51,560 bases of DNA from contig JARWZT010000002.1 in the NCBI GenBank assembly GCA_029866205.1, positions 1 to 51,560 on the forward strand, given 5' to 3'. Under the pieces are notes generated by a model. It did no database searches. It saw nothing but the letters and a program-made list of their open reading frames with translations, and was not told where the DNA came from. Both the position numbers and the translations under genes were made by a program. Every line of letters starts with the position of its first letter. Position 1 is the stretch's first letter. The DNA is from Rhodoferax sp. (GTDB lineage: Bacteria > Pseudomonadota > Gammaproteobacteria > Burkholderiales > Burkholderiaceae_C). Below are positions 37,670 through 46,986 of this stretch, piece after piece.

Positions 37670-38596
37670 CTAGCTTCGCCCACCCGTCCAGAAACCGGCG
37701 CTGCCGTAGTGCAGTTTCAAAAAGTCGATCCATAAGCGCACGCGCAGCGCCAGGTGCTTGCGTTCGGGGAATACGGCATAAATGCCGTTGGGCGGTGCGG
37801 CAAAGTCTTCTAGCACGGCCACCAGCTGCCCGGCGGCAATTTCGGCCTCCACTTCCCAGGTGCTGCGCCAGGCGATACCCCAGCCACGCAGGCACCAGTC
37901 GTGCAGGACCTGACCGTCCGAGCAATCCATGGGGCCGGTCGGGCGCAGGTAGGCCACCTCAACGCCATCGCCCTTGGGCAGTTGGAAGGCCCAGCCCCGG
38001 GTTTGCGACGCGTCGCTGGACAGCGTCAGGCAGTCAAAACGCGCCAGATCGCTGGGCTGCTGGGGCCGGCCGTGGCGCGCCAAAAACGCCGGGGTGGCCA
38101 CACACAGGCGCCGGTTGTCGGCCAGGCGCACGCTGACCAAAGACGAATCTGGCATATCACCCACGCGGACCGCGCAGTCAAAACCCTCGACCGCCATGTC
38201 CACCAACCGATCGCTCAGGTTGAGGGAAATCGTCACTTCCGGGTGCAGCTCGCGAAACAGCGGCACCAGCGGGGCCACGTGGCGTCGGCCAAAACCCGCC
38301 GGCGCGGTCATGCGCAGGTGACCACTGGCCTGCACGCCACCGGCGCTGACGCTGGCCTCGGCATTCGCCAAATCGGCCAACAGGCGCTGGCAATCCTCCA
38401 AAAATGCGCTGCCTTCGTGCGTCAGGCTAAGGCGCCGGGTCGTGCGCAGCAGCAGTTTGACGCCCAAGCGCGCCTCCAGTGCGTCCAGTCGCCGACCAAT
38501 GATGGCAGGGGCCAAGCCCAAGACATGCGCTGCGCCGGTCAGGCTGCCGCGCTGCGCCACTGACACAAATGTCTCCAGCTGCTTGAGCTTGTCCAC
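37670..38596 (-). CDS. LysR-family transcriptional regulator
   Basis: This 308-residue protein has the N-terminal winged helix (LETFVSVAQRGSLTGAAHVL, then IIGRRLDALEARLGVKLLLR) and a type-2 periplasmic-binding-fold effector domain from about residue 90. It starts 2 bases after the CoA-transferase stop on the same strand, so the two are probably one operon. It is the likely regulator of the CoA transferase and perhaps of divergent glcB; the effector is unknown. Confidence 0.92.
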   Translation of the reverse strand: MDKLKQLETFVSVAQRGSLTGAAHVLGLAPAIIGRRLDALEARLGVKLLLRTTRRLSLTHEGSAFLEDCQRLLADLANAEASVSAGGVQASGHLRMTAPAGFGRRHVAPLVPLFRELHPEVTISLNLSDRLVDMAVEGFDCAVRVGDMPDSSLVSVRLADNRRLCVATPAFLARHGRPQQPSDLARFDCLTLSSDASQTRGWAFQLPKGDGVEVAYLRPTGPMDCSDGQVLHDWCLRGWGIAWRSTWEVEAEIAAGQLVAVLEDFAAPPNGIYAVFPERKHLALRVRLWIDFLKLHYGSAGFWTGGRS

Positions 38597-38598
38597 GG

Positions 38599-39801
38599 CT
38601 ACTGTGGCGCCAGCACGACGCCCGCGCCCACCAGATCCGCAATTTCAGAGTCACTGAAGTTCAGGCTGAGCAGCAGCTCGCGGCCATGCTCCCCTAGCTT
38701 GGGGGGGTCCAAGCGCAGGCCCAGGCGCTTTCCGTCCAGCGTAAGCGGCAGCAAGGGCGTCGCCGTGTGACGTCCATCGGGCAGGGTCATGGGCGCCAAT
38801 CCACCGGTGGCTTGCAGGTGCGGGTCATCAAAAAGGTGTTGCGGGTCGGTGATCGGCGCAAACGGCAGGCCATGCTGCTCAAACACGGCCGCCAGCTCGG
38901 CGGCACCGCGGTCGGCCAAGCGCGCGCGCAGCAGCGGCATCATCCACGGCCTGGCCAGCACCCGGTCGTTGTTGGTGGTCAGACGCGTATCGGCAAACAG
39001 ATCGTCAAAGCCAAAGGCTTCGCAAAACACCCGCCACTGCGTGTCCCCCACCACGGCCAAGAAGATTTGCGCTTCGTCTTTGACTTTGAAGACATCGTAA
39101 ATACCCCAGGGCGAAATCTTCTCGGGCATCGGCGCGGCGGCCTTGCCGGTCACAGCAAACTGCAGCATGTGCTGCGCCACCAAAAAAATATTGTTCTCGA
39201 ACAGCGCCGATTGCACCTCTTGGCCTTTGCCGGTTTGCTGACGCTGCATCAGCGCCGCCATGGCACCCATGGCGCCGAAAAGCCCGCCCATGATGTCGTT
39301 TACGCTGGAGCCCGCGCGCAGCGGGTCGCCAGGGCGGCCTGTCATATAGGCCAGGCCACCCATCATTTGCACCACTTCGTCCAGAGCGGTACGGTGGTCA
39401 TAGGGCCCGGGCAAAAACCCCTTATGGCTGACGTAAATCAGCCGCTCGTCGCGTTGGCTGAGCGTCGCGTAATCCAGCCCGAGCTTTTGCATGGTCTCGG
39501 TCTTGAAGTTCTCGCTCACGATATCGGCCGTGGCAATCAGGCGCAGCACCACTTCGCGCCCTTGCGGGCTCTGCAGGTCCAGCGCCAGGCTTTTCTTGTT
39601 GCGGTTGAACAGCGGATAGAACCCGGCACCACTGCCCAACAGGCGGCGCGTACTGTCGCCCGTGAGCGGTTCGACCTTGATGACGTCAGCGCCCAGATCA
39701 CCCAGCGCCATGCCGCAAGTGGGGCCCATCACCATGTGGGTGAATTCGACGACGCGGACACCGGCGAGCGGCAGTGGTTTATTTACGTTCATTTTTGTCA
39801 C
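38599..39801 (-). CDS. CaiB/BaiF family (class III) CoA transferase
   Basis: This 400-residue protein is a formyl-CoA-transferase-fold enzyme that moves CoA between carboxylic acids. It has VRVVEFTHMVMGPTCGMALG at the start, ADVIKVEP, NRNKKSLALDL, and the catalytic Asp at residue 169 in GSSVNDIMGGLFG, the same number as in formyl-CoA transferase. Acceptor and donor acids cannot be read from sequence. The genetic link to malate synthase G (divergent, 134 bases) hints at C4/C5 dicarboxylates or glyoxylate metabolism, but this is inference. Confidence 0.92.
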   Translation of the reverse strand: MTKMNVNKPLPLAGVRVVEFTHMVMGPTCGMALGDLGADVIKVEPLTGDSTRRLLGSGAGFYPLFNRNKKSLALDLQSPQGREVVLRLIATADIVSENFKTETMQKLGLDYATLSQRDERLIYVSHKGFLPGPYDHRTALDEVVQMMGGLAYMTGRPGDPLRAGSSVNDIMGGLFGAMGAMAALMQRQQTGKGQEVQSALFENNIFLVAQHMLQFAVTGKAAAPMPEKISPWGIYDVFKVKDEAQIFLAVVGDTQWRVFCEAFGFDDLFADTRLTTNNDRVLARPWMMPLLRARLADRGAAELAAVFEQHGLPFAPITDPQHLFDDPHLQATGGLAPMTLPDGRHTATPLLPLTLDGKRLGLRLDPPKLGEHGRELLLSLNFSDSEIADLVGAGVVLAPQ

Positions 39802-39935
39802 TAATGGATTGCAAATTTCCTACATAGTATCCGCTTAAGGATGGAATACATTAGACGGGTACATTTTTGCACCGCGCGTGTGCGCCCGCTCCGCGCAGGC
39901 CCACTTCGCTTTTTGTCTAAAAGGAAACACCCCTC
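39802..39935. promoter_or_regulatory. Divergent CoA-transferase/glcB promoter region
   Basis: This spacer of 134 bases contains an imperfect inverted repeat, GTATCC (39826-39831 region) against GGATGGAATAC around GCTTAA, near its centre, a plausible LysR-type site. AAAGGAAA, about 10 bases before the glcB ATG, is its ribosome binding site. Confidence 0.4.
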
Positions 39936-42173
39936 ATGGCCACCGCCCGCACCTCCATCGCACGCCTGCAAGTTGCAACCGTGTTGCAGCAGTTCATCGA
40001 CAGCCAGGTATTGCCGGGCACAGGCATCAGCCCCAATGACTTTTGGAAGGGTTTTGATGCCATCGTGGCCGATCTGGCCCCTAAGAACATCGCCCTGCTG
40101 GCCGAGCGGGACCGCCTTCAGCTTGAGATCGACGCCTGGCACAAAGCGCACCCCGGCCCGATTGCCGATATGGAGGCCTACCAGGCGTTCCTGCAAGGCA
40201 TTGGCTACCTGGTGCCAGTGCCCAAAAAGACCCGTGTCACCACCAAAAACGTGGACGCCGAACTGGCCGTGCAAGCAGGCCCACAACTCGTGGTGCCCGT
40301 ATTGAACGCCCGCTACGCCCTGAACGCCGCCAACGCACGTTGGGGCAGTTTGTACGACGCGCTGTACGGTACGGACGTGATCTCCGAAGAGGGCGGTGCC
40401 ACCAAAGTCAGTGCCACCGGCAAACCCTACAACCCCAAGCGTGGAAAAAAAGTGATCGCCTACGCCCGCAATGTGCTCGACCGCACTGCGCCCCTGCGCA
40501 AGGGTTCGCACGTTGACTCGGTTGCCTACAGCGTCAAAGGCGGCAAGCTCGCCGTCAAGCTCAAAGACGGCAGCAACACCAGCCTGGTCAATCCAGCGCA
40601 GTGCATCGGTTTTCAGGGTGACGCCAAAGACCCCTCCTCAGTACTGCTGCAACACAACGGCCTGCACCTGGATATCCGCATTGACCGCACCACCGCCATT
40701 GGCAAGAGCGACGCCGCAGGCGTGTGCGATCTGGTACTCGAGGCGGCGTTGTCCACCATCCTGGACCTGGAAGACTCGGTGGCAGTGGTCGACGCACAAG
40801 ACAAAGTACTGGCCTACAGCAACTGGCTGGGCATCTTGCAAGGCACTCTCACGGAGACGATCCAAAAAGGCGAAAAAACCTTTACCCGTGGCCTGAACGC
40901 CGACCGCACCTACATCGGTGTCGATGGCAAGCCCGTCACGCTGCATGGCCGTTCGCTGATGTTTGTGCGCAACGTGGGCCACCTGATGACCAACCCGGCC
41001 ATCACCTACACCGACGCATCGGGGCAAACGCGCGAAATCCCCGAGGGCATTCTGGATGCAGTGGTCACCACCACCATCGCCATGCACGACCTCAAACGCA
41101 CCAAGAAAGACGCTGCTGCGGGCTTGGTACGCAACTCCCGCAAGGGCTCGGTTTACATCGTCAAACCCAAAATGCACGGACCGGCCGAAGTCGCGTTTGC
41201 TGACGAACTGTTTGGCCGCGTCGAACAGATGTTGGGTCTGCCCACCAGCACCGTGAAGCTTGGCATCATGGACGAAGAGCGTCGCACCAGCGTCAACCTG
41301 CAGGCTTGCATTGCCGCAGCCAGCAGCCGCGTGGCCTTTATCAACACCGGCTTTTTGGACCGTACCGGCGATGAAATGCACACCGCCATGCACGCCGGCC
41401 CCATGGTGCGCAAGGGCGACATGAAAACCAGCGCCTGGATTCAAGCCTATGAGCGCAACAATGTACTGGTGGGCCTAGCCTGCGGTTTGCGCGGCAAAGC
41501 GCAAATCGGCAAAGGCATGTGGGCGATGCCCGACCTGATGAAGGCGATGCTGGAACAAAAAATCGCCCACCCCAAAGCGGGTGCCAACACCGCCTGGGTA
41601 CCCAGCCCCACGGGTGCCACGCTCCACGCGCTGCACTACCACCAGGTCTTGGTGAGCGAGGTGCAAAAGTCACTGGAAACCGTTGACGTAAAAATGGAAC
41701 GCGCTGCACTTCTGAACGGCCTGTTGACCATCCCCGTCACGACAACCCCCAACTGGAGCATCTCTGATAAACAGCAAGAGCTCGACAACAACGCCCAGGG
41801 CATTTTGGGCTACGTGGTGCGTTGGGTCGATCAGGGCGTGGGGTGTTCCAAGGTTCCGGACATCCACAACGTGGGCCTCATGGAGGACCGAGCGACCCTG
41901 CGGATTTCCAGCCAGCACATGGCCAACTGGTTACTGCACCGCGTGGTCACCAAAAAACAAGTGCAAGAAACTTTCGAGCGAATGGCCGGTGTGGTCGACC
42001 AGCAAAACGCCGGTGACGCCGCCTACCAACCCATGGCCGGACACTTCAAAACGTCCATGGCCTACAAGGCTGCGTGTGACTTGGTGTTCAAAGGCCTGGC
42101 GCAACCCAGCGGCTACACCGAGCCTTTGCTGCATGCCTGGCGCCTGAAGGTGAAAGCCAAAACGAAGGCTTGA
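39936..42173 (+). CDS. glcB: Malate synthase G
   Basis: This 745-residue enzyme condenses glyoxylate with acetyl-CoA to malate, completing the glyoxylate route. Monomeric G-type features include the early [16 protein letters not shown], the inserted alpha/beta domain ([20 protein letters not shown]), the TIM-barrel glyoxylate site with [14 protein letters not shown] and [13 protein letters not shown], and the C-terminal plug after [15 protein letters not shown]. It is slightly longer than E. coli GlcB (723). A strong terminator follows 13 bases after the stop. No isocitrate lyase or glycolate oxidase genes are in the window. Confidence 0.97.
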   Translation: MATARTSIARLQVATVLQQFIDSQVLPGTGISPNDFWKGFDAIVADLAPKNIALLAERDRLQLEIDAWHKAHPGPIADMEAYQAFLQGIGYLVPVPKKTRVTTKNVDAELAVQAGPQLVVPVLNARYALNAANARWGSLYDALYGTDVISEEGGATKVSATGKPYNPKRGKKVIAYARNVLDRTAPLRKGSHVDSVAYSVKGGKLAVKLKDGSNTSLVNPAQCIGFQGDAKDPSSVLLQHNGLHLDIRIDRTTAIGKSDAAGVCDLVLEAALSTILDLEDSVAVVDAQDKVLAYSNWLGILQGTLTETIQKGEKTFTRGLNADRTYIGVDGKPVTLHGRSLMFVRNVGHLMTNPAITYTDASGQTREIPEGILDAVVTTTIAMHDLKRTKKDAAAGLVRNSRKGSVYIVKPKMHGPAEVAFADELFGRVEQMLGLPTSTVKLGIMDEERRTSVNLQACIAAASSRVAFINTGFLDRTGDEMHTAMHAGPMVRKGDMKTSAWIQAYERNNVLVGLACGLRGKAQIGKGMWAMPDLMKAMLEQKIAHPKAGANTAWVPSPTGATLHALHYHQVLVSEVQKSLETVDVKMERAALLNGLLTIPVTTTPNWSISDKQQELDNNAQGILGYVVRWVDQGVGCSKVPDIHNVGLMEDRATLRISSQHMANWLLHRVVTKKQVQETFERMAGVVDQQNAGDAAYQPMAGHFKTSMAYKAACDLVFKGLAQPSGYTEPLLHAWRLKVKAKTKA

Positions 42174-42186
42174 TGCTCTTCTAGAG

Positions 42187-42220
42187 CTCCCCGGTCAGGC
42201 GCAGACCGGGGAGATCTTTT
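42187..42220 (+). terminator. Rho-independent terminator of glcB
   Basis: CTCCCCGGTC (42187-42196) and GACCGGGGAG (42204-42213) form a perfect 10-bp stem with a 7-base loop, followed by ATCTTTT. It separates glcB from the convergent type I secretion operon that ends at 42230. Confidence 0.93.
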
Positions 42221-42229
42221 CAAAACCCC

Positions 42230-43396
42230 TCAGCGCTCGCTTGCCGCGCCCTGAAATGCTTTGGTGATGGGTTTGATCAAATAGGTCAATACCGAGCGGG
42301 TCCCGGTCTGGATGTCCACGGTGGCGGTCATCCCCGGCTTCAAGAACGAACGGGGCAATTTGGGGTTGTGGTTATCCCGGTTAACCGTCACCCGGGCGCG
42401 GTAAAACACCACCGCCTCGCCCCGTTGCCCCTGCTCGGTCAGCGTGTCTGAGCTGATGTATTCCAGCTTGCCCAGCAAGCTGCCATAGATGGAATAGTCA
42501 AACGCATCGAGTTTGATGGACGCGGGAAGGCCCACCTCCAGGTTTCCAATGTCCGCCGGCATGACCTTGACCTCCAGCACCAGATCGCCTTCGGTGGGCG
42601 ATATTTGCATCAGCTCGTCACCGGCACGCAGCACGCCGCCGATGGTGTTGACTTTCAGGCTTTTCACTACGCCGTCCATGGGCGCGGTCAACTCCGTGTG
42701 CTGAAGTACGCTTTGGCGCTCGTCAAGCTTGAACCGGGTGGAGCTCAAGTCGTCCTGGATTTTGGTCGCCTCAAGCCGGGCATCCTGAAGAAACTTGTTG
42801 CGGGTGGAGGCAATCTTGCCTTCCAGTTCTGACACCTGTCGCTTGGCCCGCATGAGCTCAAGTTTGCTGATGTCCCCTGTGGCGAAGAGTGTGTCGTTGA
42901 CCTGCAACTCGTCCCGGGCGGAAGCCAGACTTTCCTGCAAGGTTGCCAAATCAGCGTCCAGGCTCTTGCGCTTTTGCGTGAACAAGGCCATTTGTTCAGC
43001 CACCGCTTCCGGATATTGGCGGCTTTCCGCGCTGAAAACCGGTGTTTTTTCCTGCGCTTCGGCGCGCGCGCGCGTCAGGGCGGCACCCAGGGTGGCGACC
43101 CTTGCGCGGCTTTCGTCGACACCGGCATTGGCACGCTCTTTTTCCAGCATGGCCAGCACTTCGCCGGCAACGACCGATTGCCCTTCAACCACCGTCAGTT
43201 TTTCCAACACCCCCCCATCCGCAACCTGCACCACTTGGGTACGGGCGATCGGAATGATCTGCCCCTGGGCGCGCACGGTCTGGTCAATATCAAAATAAGC
43301 GGCCCAAAGCAGTACTGCTGCCAGCATCACCGCGAGCATGCTGAGCATGGGCGCCCGGATCGCGCCGGTTTGGCTGAATCGAGAAGTCGTTTTCAT
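42230..43396 (-). CDS. Type I secretion membrane-fusion protein (HlyD/LapC family)
   Basis: This 388-residue periplasmic adaptor has one N-terminal membrane helix (about 17-36), then a split lipoyl/barrel domain (AQGQIIPIARTQVVQVADGG and ELTAPMDGVVKSLKVNTIGG) interrupted by a long coiled-coil hairpin (about residues 90-235). The C-terminal RSFLKPGMTATVDIQTGTRS is a HlyD-family signature. It links the inner-membrane ABC exporter to the outer-membrane tunnel. Its start overlaps the ABC stop by 4 bases (ATGA), and it is the last gene of tolC-ABC-hlyD. Confidence 0.95.
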   Translation of the reverse strand: MKTTSRFSQTGAIRAPMLSMLAVMLAAVLLWAAYFDIDQTVRAQGQIIPIARTQVVQVADGGVLEKLTVVEGQSVVAGEVLAMLEKERANAGVDESRARVATLGAALTRARAEAQEKTPVFSAESRQYPEAVAEQMALFTQKRKSLDADLATLQESLASARDELQVNDTLFATGDISKLELMRAKRQVSELEGKIASTRNKFLQDARLEATKIQDDLSSTRFKLDERQSVLQHTELTAPMDGVVKSLKVNTIGGVLRAGDELMQISPTEGDLVLEVKVMPADIGNLEVGLPASIKLDAFDYSIYGSLLGKLEYISSDTLTEQGQRGEAVVFYRARVTVNRDNHNPKLPRSFLKPGMTATVDIQTGTRSVLTYLIKPITKAFQGAASER

Positions 43397-45531
43397 GGTG
43401 TGGTTCCCATCGGTGCTGCGGGTCCGTTGGTGGGAGTGGGCGCTTGCGGCGCACCTTGCAAACGCGCCAAAACTTCACCTTTCGGCCCATCCATGACGAT
43501 TCGATGGTCGGCCACCACAATCACCCGATCCACCAACTGCAACATCTCCAGCTTGTGGGTGACAAGCACCAAGGTCTCATTGACGCCAATCTGCTGGGCC
43601 AATGCCTGCATGACCTTGACCTCCAGAGAACGGTCCATCGACGCAGTCGGTTCGTCCAGCAACCAAATGCGTGGCTTGCGCAAGAAAACGCGGGTGAGAT
43701 TGGCCAATTGCCGTTGGCCACCGGATAGTCCACTGCCGCCCTCATGAATCGGCTGGTGCAGACCCAAGGGGTGTTTGGCCAGCACGGCCTGCTGCAGGCC
43801 GGTGAGCTGCGCCGCCTCCAGGACCGCCTGGTCTCCCGGGTCGATCATGCCCAGGATCAGGTTGTCTCGAAGTTTGCCGGCAAACAAGCGACCGTCTTGC
43901 TGCAGATAACCCACGCGCTCGGCCAGTACGGATTTGGACAGATGGGTCAGGTCCACTCCATCAAGCTTGACGGTGCCCTGCTGCGGACGGTACATGCCGC
44001 TGAGTAGCCGCAATAAAGTAGTTTTACCAGCGCCCACCGGGCCCAATATTCCGACTTTTTCCCCCGGTCGGATTATGAGTTTGGGGATGCTAAGCGCCTT
44101 GCTGGAACCGTAGGCATATTCAACCTCTTCAAACTCGTAGTCACCCCGAATCGATTCCAGGCTAATCGGATGATCGATGCCGTGGTGATCGCTTTGCAGT
44201 GCCCAGATGCGATCCAGCCCCTGAAGCGCCGCCTTGCAATGGCCCCAGGACGTCAATGATGCAGGCAAGGTCGCCACCGGCCCCAAAATGCGGCCGGACA
44301 AAATGCTGCAGGCGATCAGGCTACCCATCGTGACTTCGCCGCGCGAAACCATCAGCGCTCCCATCGCCACCATGAGCGCGTAGGAGAGCTGGTGCATGGC
44401 AGCCATGTAGTACTGGGAGCGCTCGCTCAGTTGACGCATTTCCAGCTCGTTACCCCGCGCGTCGTCGGTGGTTTGTTGCCAACGCGAAAGCATGCGCCAG
44501 CCCCCCTGGCCAGATTTGATTGTCTCGGCACCCTCAATCGCCTCCACCAACAAGCCTGTCTTTAGATTACTGGCCTGGGTGGCCTTGGCACCCAGCGCCT
44601 CCACACGTCGCAGATTCGTCAGACCCATGGCCAAAGACAGCACCATAAAACCCAGGGGGATAGCCGACAACCAACCGGCAATCGCGCCAATGACCACCAC
44701 GTACAAAATCACAAAGGGAATATCAATCAACCATTGGGTGGGTACCGTGGCAATGAACGAGCGCACCGTTTCGTAGCCCCGCAGTTGGCCAGCCAAGGCG
44801 CCAACGCTGTTGGGCATCTGGTCCATGCGCAAGGCGAGAAAACGGGTAAATACCGACCGAGCCAAGCGACTGTCCACTTCGTCGACCAGACGCTCGCTCA
44901 GGTGCGAGCGCACCAACTTGACCACCAGCTCAAACACCACCGCCCCAAGCACACCGAGCGTCAGCGCCAACAAGGTTTGTATCGCACCCGTCGGCACCAC
45001 GCGGTCATAAACCTGCATGCTGTAAAGGGACGTGGCCAGTGCGATCACATTGATGAGAACTCCCCCGATCAACAGCTCAAACAAGGTGCCACGGTGTTGA
45101 AACACCTCATCGCGAATCAGGCGGAACACAGGGCTGTTGCTGGCTTCAAAAGGTTTGGCAAGACGCAGCTTGGCAAATTCGAAGGCCTTCAAATCAGGAG
45201 TGGTTTTTTCTTCCCACTTGTTTTCGTCCTCGTTGAACCATTCGCTAACCCATTGGTCCTGCCCATTGCGTCCGCGTAGCAGGCCCCAATGCCCCAAGGA
45301 ATTCGCCAGCAGACCTGGCGCATGGCTGGGGTCGACCGATTTTCCCGAACGCCACTGGCCCTTGGGAAGCTGCAAGGACTCCAATAAAGCGGCAATCGTG
45401 GCTTGCGGCTTGGGAGAAGCCTTGGAGGATTTGCTGGCCCACGATTCCAACGAGGACTGCAAGGCCAAGCGGTCCAGGGACTGGCCCTGAATTTGTGCCA
45501 AGCGGAGCAAAGAGGCAAACAATTGTTTCAT
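43393..45531 (-). CDS. Type I secretion ABC exporter (LapB/HlyB-like)
   Basis: This 712-residue half-transporter has an N-terminal C39-like domain (about 1-130) without an obvious catalytic Cys, as in HlyB/LapB exporters that do not cleave their substrate. Membrane segments span about 150-430. The ATPase has Walker A GPVGAGKT (497-504), signature LSGGQ (602-606), Walker B LLDEP (624-628) and an H-loop in LVTHK. A Pro/Ala-rich tail closes it. It overlaps both operon neighbours by 4 bases. The likely substrate is the giant adhesin beginning at 49116. Confidence 0.95.
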   Translation of the reverse strand: MKQLFASLLRLAQIQGQSLDRLALQSSLESWASKSSKASPKPQATIAALLESLQLPKGQWRSGKSVDPSHAPGLLANSLGHWGLLRGRNGQDQWVSEWFNEDENKWEEKTTPDLKAFEFAKLRLAKPFEASNSPVFRLIRDEVFQHRGTLFELLIGGVLINVIALATSLYSMQVYDRVVPTGAIQTLLALTLGVLGAVVFELVVKLVRSHLSERLVDEVDSRLARSVFTRFLALRMDQMPNSVGALAGQLRGYETVRSFIATVPTQWLIDIPFVILYVVVIGAIAGWLSAIPLGFMVLSLAMGLTNLRRVEALGAKATQASNLKTGLLVEAIEGAETIKSGQGGWRMLSRWQQTTDDARGNELEMRQLSERSQYYMAAMHQLSYALMVAMGALMVSRGEVTMGSLIACSILSGRILGPVATLPASLTSWGHCKAALQGLDRIWALQSDHHGIDHPISLESIRGDYEFEEVEYAYGSSKALSIPKLIIRPGEKVGILGPVGAGKTTLLRLLSGMYRPQQGTVKLDGVDLTHLSKSVLAERVGYLQQDGRLFAGKLRDNLILGMIDPGDQAVLEAAQLTGLQQAVLAKHPLGLHQPIHEGGSGLSGGQRQLANLTRVFLRKPRIWLLDEPTASMDRSLEVKVMQALAQQIGVNETLVLVTHKLEMLQLVDRVIVVADHRIVMDGPKGEVLARLQGAPQAPTPTNGPAAPMGTTP

Positions 45532-46835
45532 GGGGTGGATATTCCGCCTAACAGGCCATCAAGCCCTTGGGTGTACAGGGCCAGTCGCCAGGAAACCAAC
45601 ACGCGCACCGCCCGGACGTCGGCCAGTTCGGTTTCGGCCTGGGCCAACTCGCGAGCCATGTTCATGACCTCCACCCAAGTCTTGCGACCGGCCAGAAACT
45701 GGCGATCCCAGGCCTGCGCGGTTTCACGGCTTGCTTGAAGACTTTCTTCGAGTTCGGTCTGGCGGACCTTGAGGGTGGCGATCTGGGCCCAGTCCGACAA
45801 CACCTGCTCGGCCAGCGTGCGCTCGGCACTCTCCACCTCAGCGCGCGCGACTCCGACTTTGCCTTGTGAAGCCTCAACCCCGGCCAGAGACGAAAGTCCG
45901 GCGCCAAATTTGGATTGCAGGCCGACGAAAATCCGCTGTGAATCGGGCGCGCCTGAAATGGAGGTGCTACCGATCTGGTATTCGGCTCGGGCATAAAGTT
46001 CCGGCAAAAGATCGGCCTTGCGCTCAAGAACATCCGCCTCCTGAACCGCCACAGTCGCCCTGAGTCTGCGGATCGCAGGACTGCGCTGTTTTGCCGCATC
46101 CAATGCGGCTGCCGCACTTTCGGTGACCAGTACGCGCTCGGTCTCGGCCTGCAGAATCATGTTCTCGGTGGCCCCGGCAAGCTGTTGCAGCCGCAAGCGA
46201 GCGGTCTCCGCTTGCACTGCGACCGATTGCAACTGGGCGCGCGTCTGGGCCAGGCGCCCATCGGTCAGGACTCTTTCGGTTGCTGCTGAAGCACCCTCGG
46301 CGATGCGACGGGTGACCTGGCCCTGCAATCGCTCATGGGTCAGGACGCTTGCTTGCAAGGCGACCTGCTTCAGGTCTGCGGCATAGGCATCGGCCCACGA
46401 CTGTATGACCCGCAGCGCCAATTGCTGACGAATGTCGTCGAAACCGTTCGCGCTGACCTCCACGTTCGCCGTCGCTTTTTGCACACCTGCGGTCAGCCGA
46501 CCATGGGTCCAAAGCGGCTGCTGCAAGCGAAACAGCTTGACCGTTGTGCTTTGAAGGTAGCTGGGATCCTGAGAACCCGCATTGACTTGCTCGATGGACA
46601 CCGAAGGCGTGGGGTAAAACTGCTGATGGGCGAACTCCAGTTCCGCTGCCGATACGGCACGCTGGCTTTGTTGACCCATCACTGCCGGATGGGTTTGCAG
46701 GGTGCGCTGCAATAGTTCGACCAAACTTTGTGCCTGCACCAGCCCACACAAGGTCGCCAGCCCCACAGCGGTTGCCAAATTACGCGCCGCCGCCAATGCC
46801 ATCGCCATCGCCATCGAATAAAAGCCGTTTTTCAT
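45528..46835 (-). CDS. Type I secretion outer-membrane protein (TolC/LapE family)
   Basis: This 435-residue protein has a signal peptide (hydrophobic stretch to about residue 35, cleavage near VQA-QS) followed by two TolC-type repeats of coiled-coil and strand segments. QPLWTHGRLTAGVQKA in the first and GLQSKFGAGLSSLAGVEASQ in the second are equivalent positions. The tunnel spans outer membrane and periplasm. The frame extends 12 codons upstream to a GTG at 46871, but the ATG at 46835 starts directly with the signal peptide and is preferred. It is the first gene of the secretion operon. Confidence 0.92.
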   Translation of the reverse strand: MKNGFYSMAMAMALAAARNLATAVGLATLCGLVQAQSLVELLQRTLQTHPAVMGQQSQRAVSAAELEFAHQQFYPTPSVSIEQVNAGSQDPSYLQSTTVKLFRLQQPLWTHGRLTAGVQKATANVEVSANGFDDIRQQLALRVIQSWADAYAADLKQVALQASVLTHERLQGQVTRRIAEGASAATERVLTDGRLAQTRAQLQSVAVQAETARLRLQQLAGATENMILQAETERVLVTESAAAALDAAKQRSPAIRRLRATVAVQEADVLERKADLLPELYARAEYQIGSTSISGAPDSQRIFVGLQSKFGAGLSSLAGVEASQGKVGVARAEVESAERTLAEQVLSDWAQIATLKVRQTELEESLQASRETAQAWDRQFLAGRKTWVEVMNMARELAQAETELADVRAVRVLVSWRLALYTQGLDGLLGGISTP

Positions 46836-46986
46836 CGTCGACCATTCTAGAGCCAGCGAAAAAGGCTTCACGAGCGGCCTTTTATTTCAGACGAATAAAC
46901 ATATTTCATATATTTAATATTTTCAATATTTAAGTGCCATCCATACCTGTCGATGACTTCATAGCAACTATGAAAGACGGCAGCCC
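46836..46986. promoter_or_regulatory. AT-rich divergent promoter region, secretion operon/S53 lipoprotein
   Basis: Bases 46884-46934 are strikingly AT-rich, with repeated AATATT (including AATATTTTCAATATT) and several TATA-like hexamers. Both divergent promoters presumably lie here. No operator could be assigned with confidence. Confidence 0.5.
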
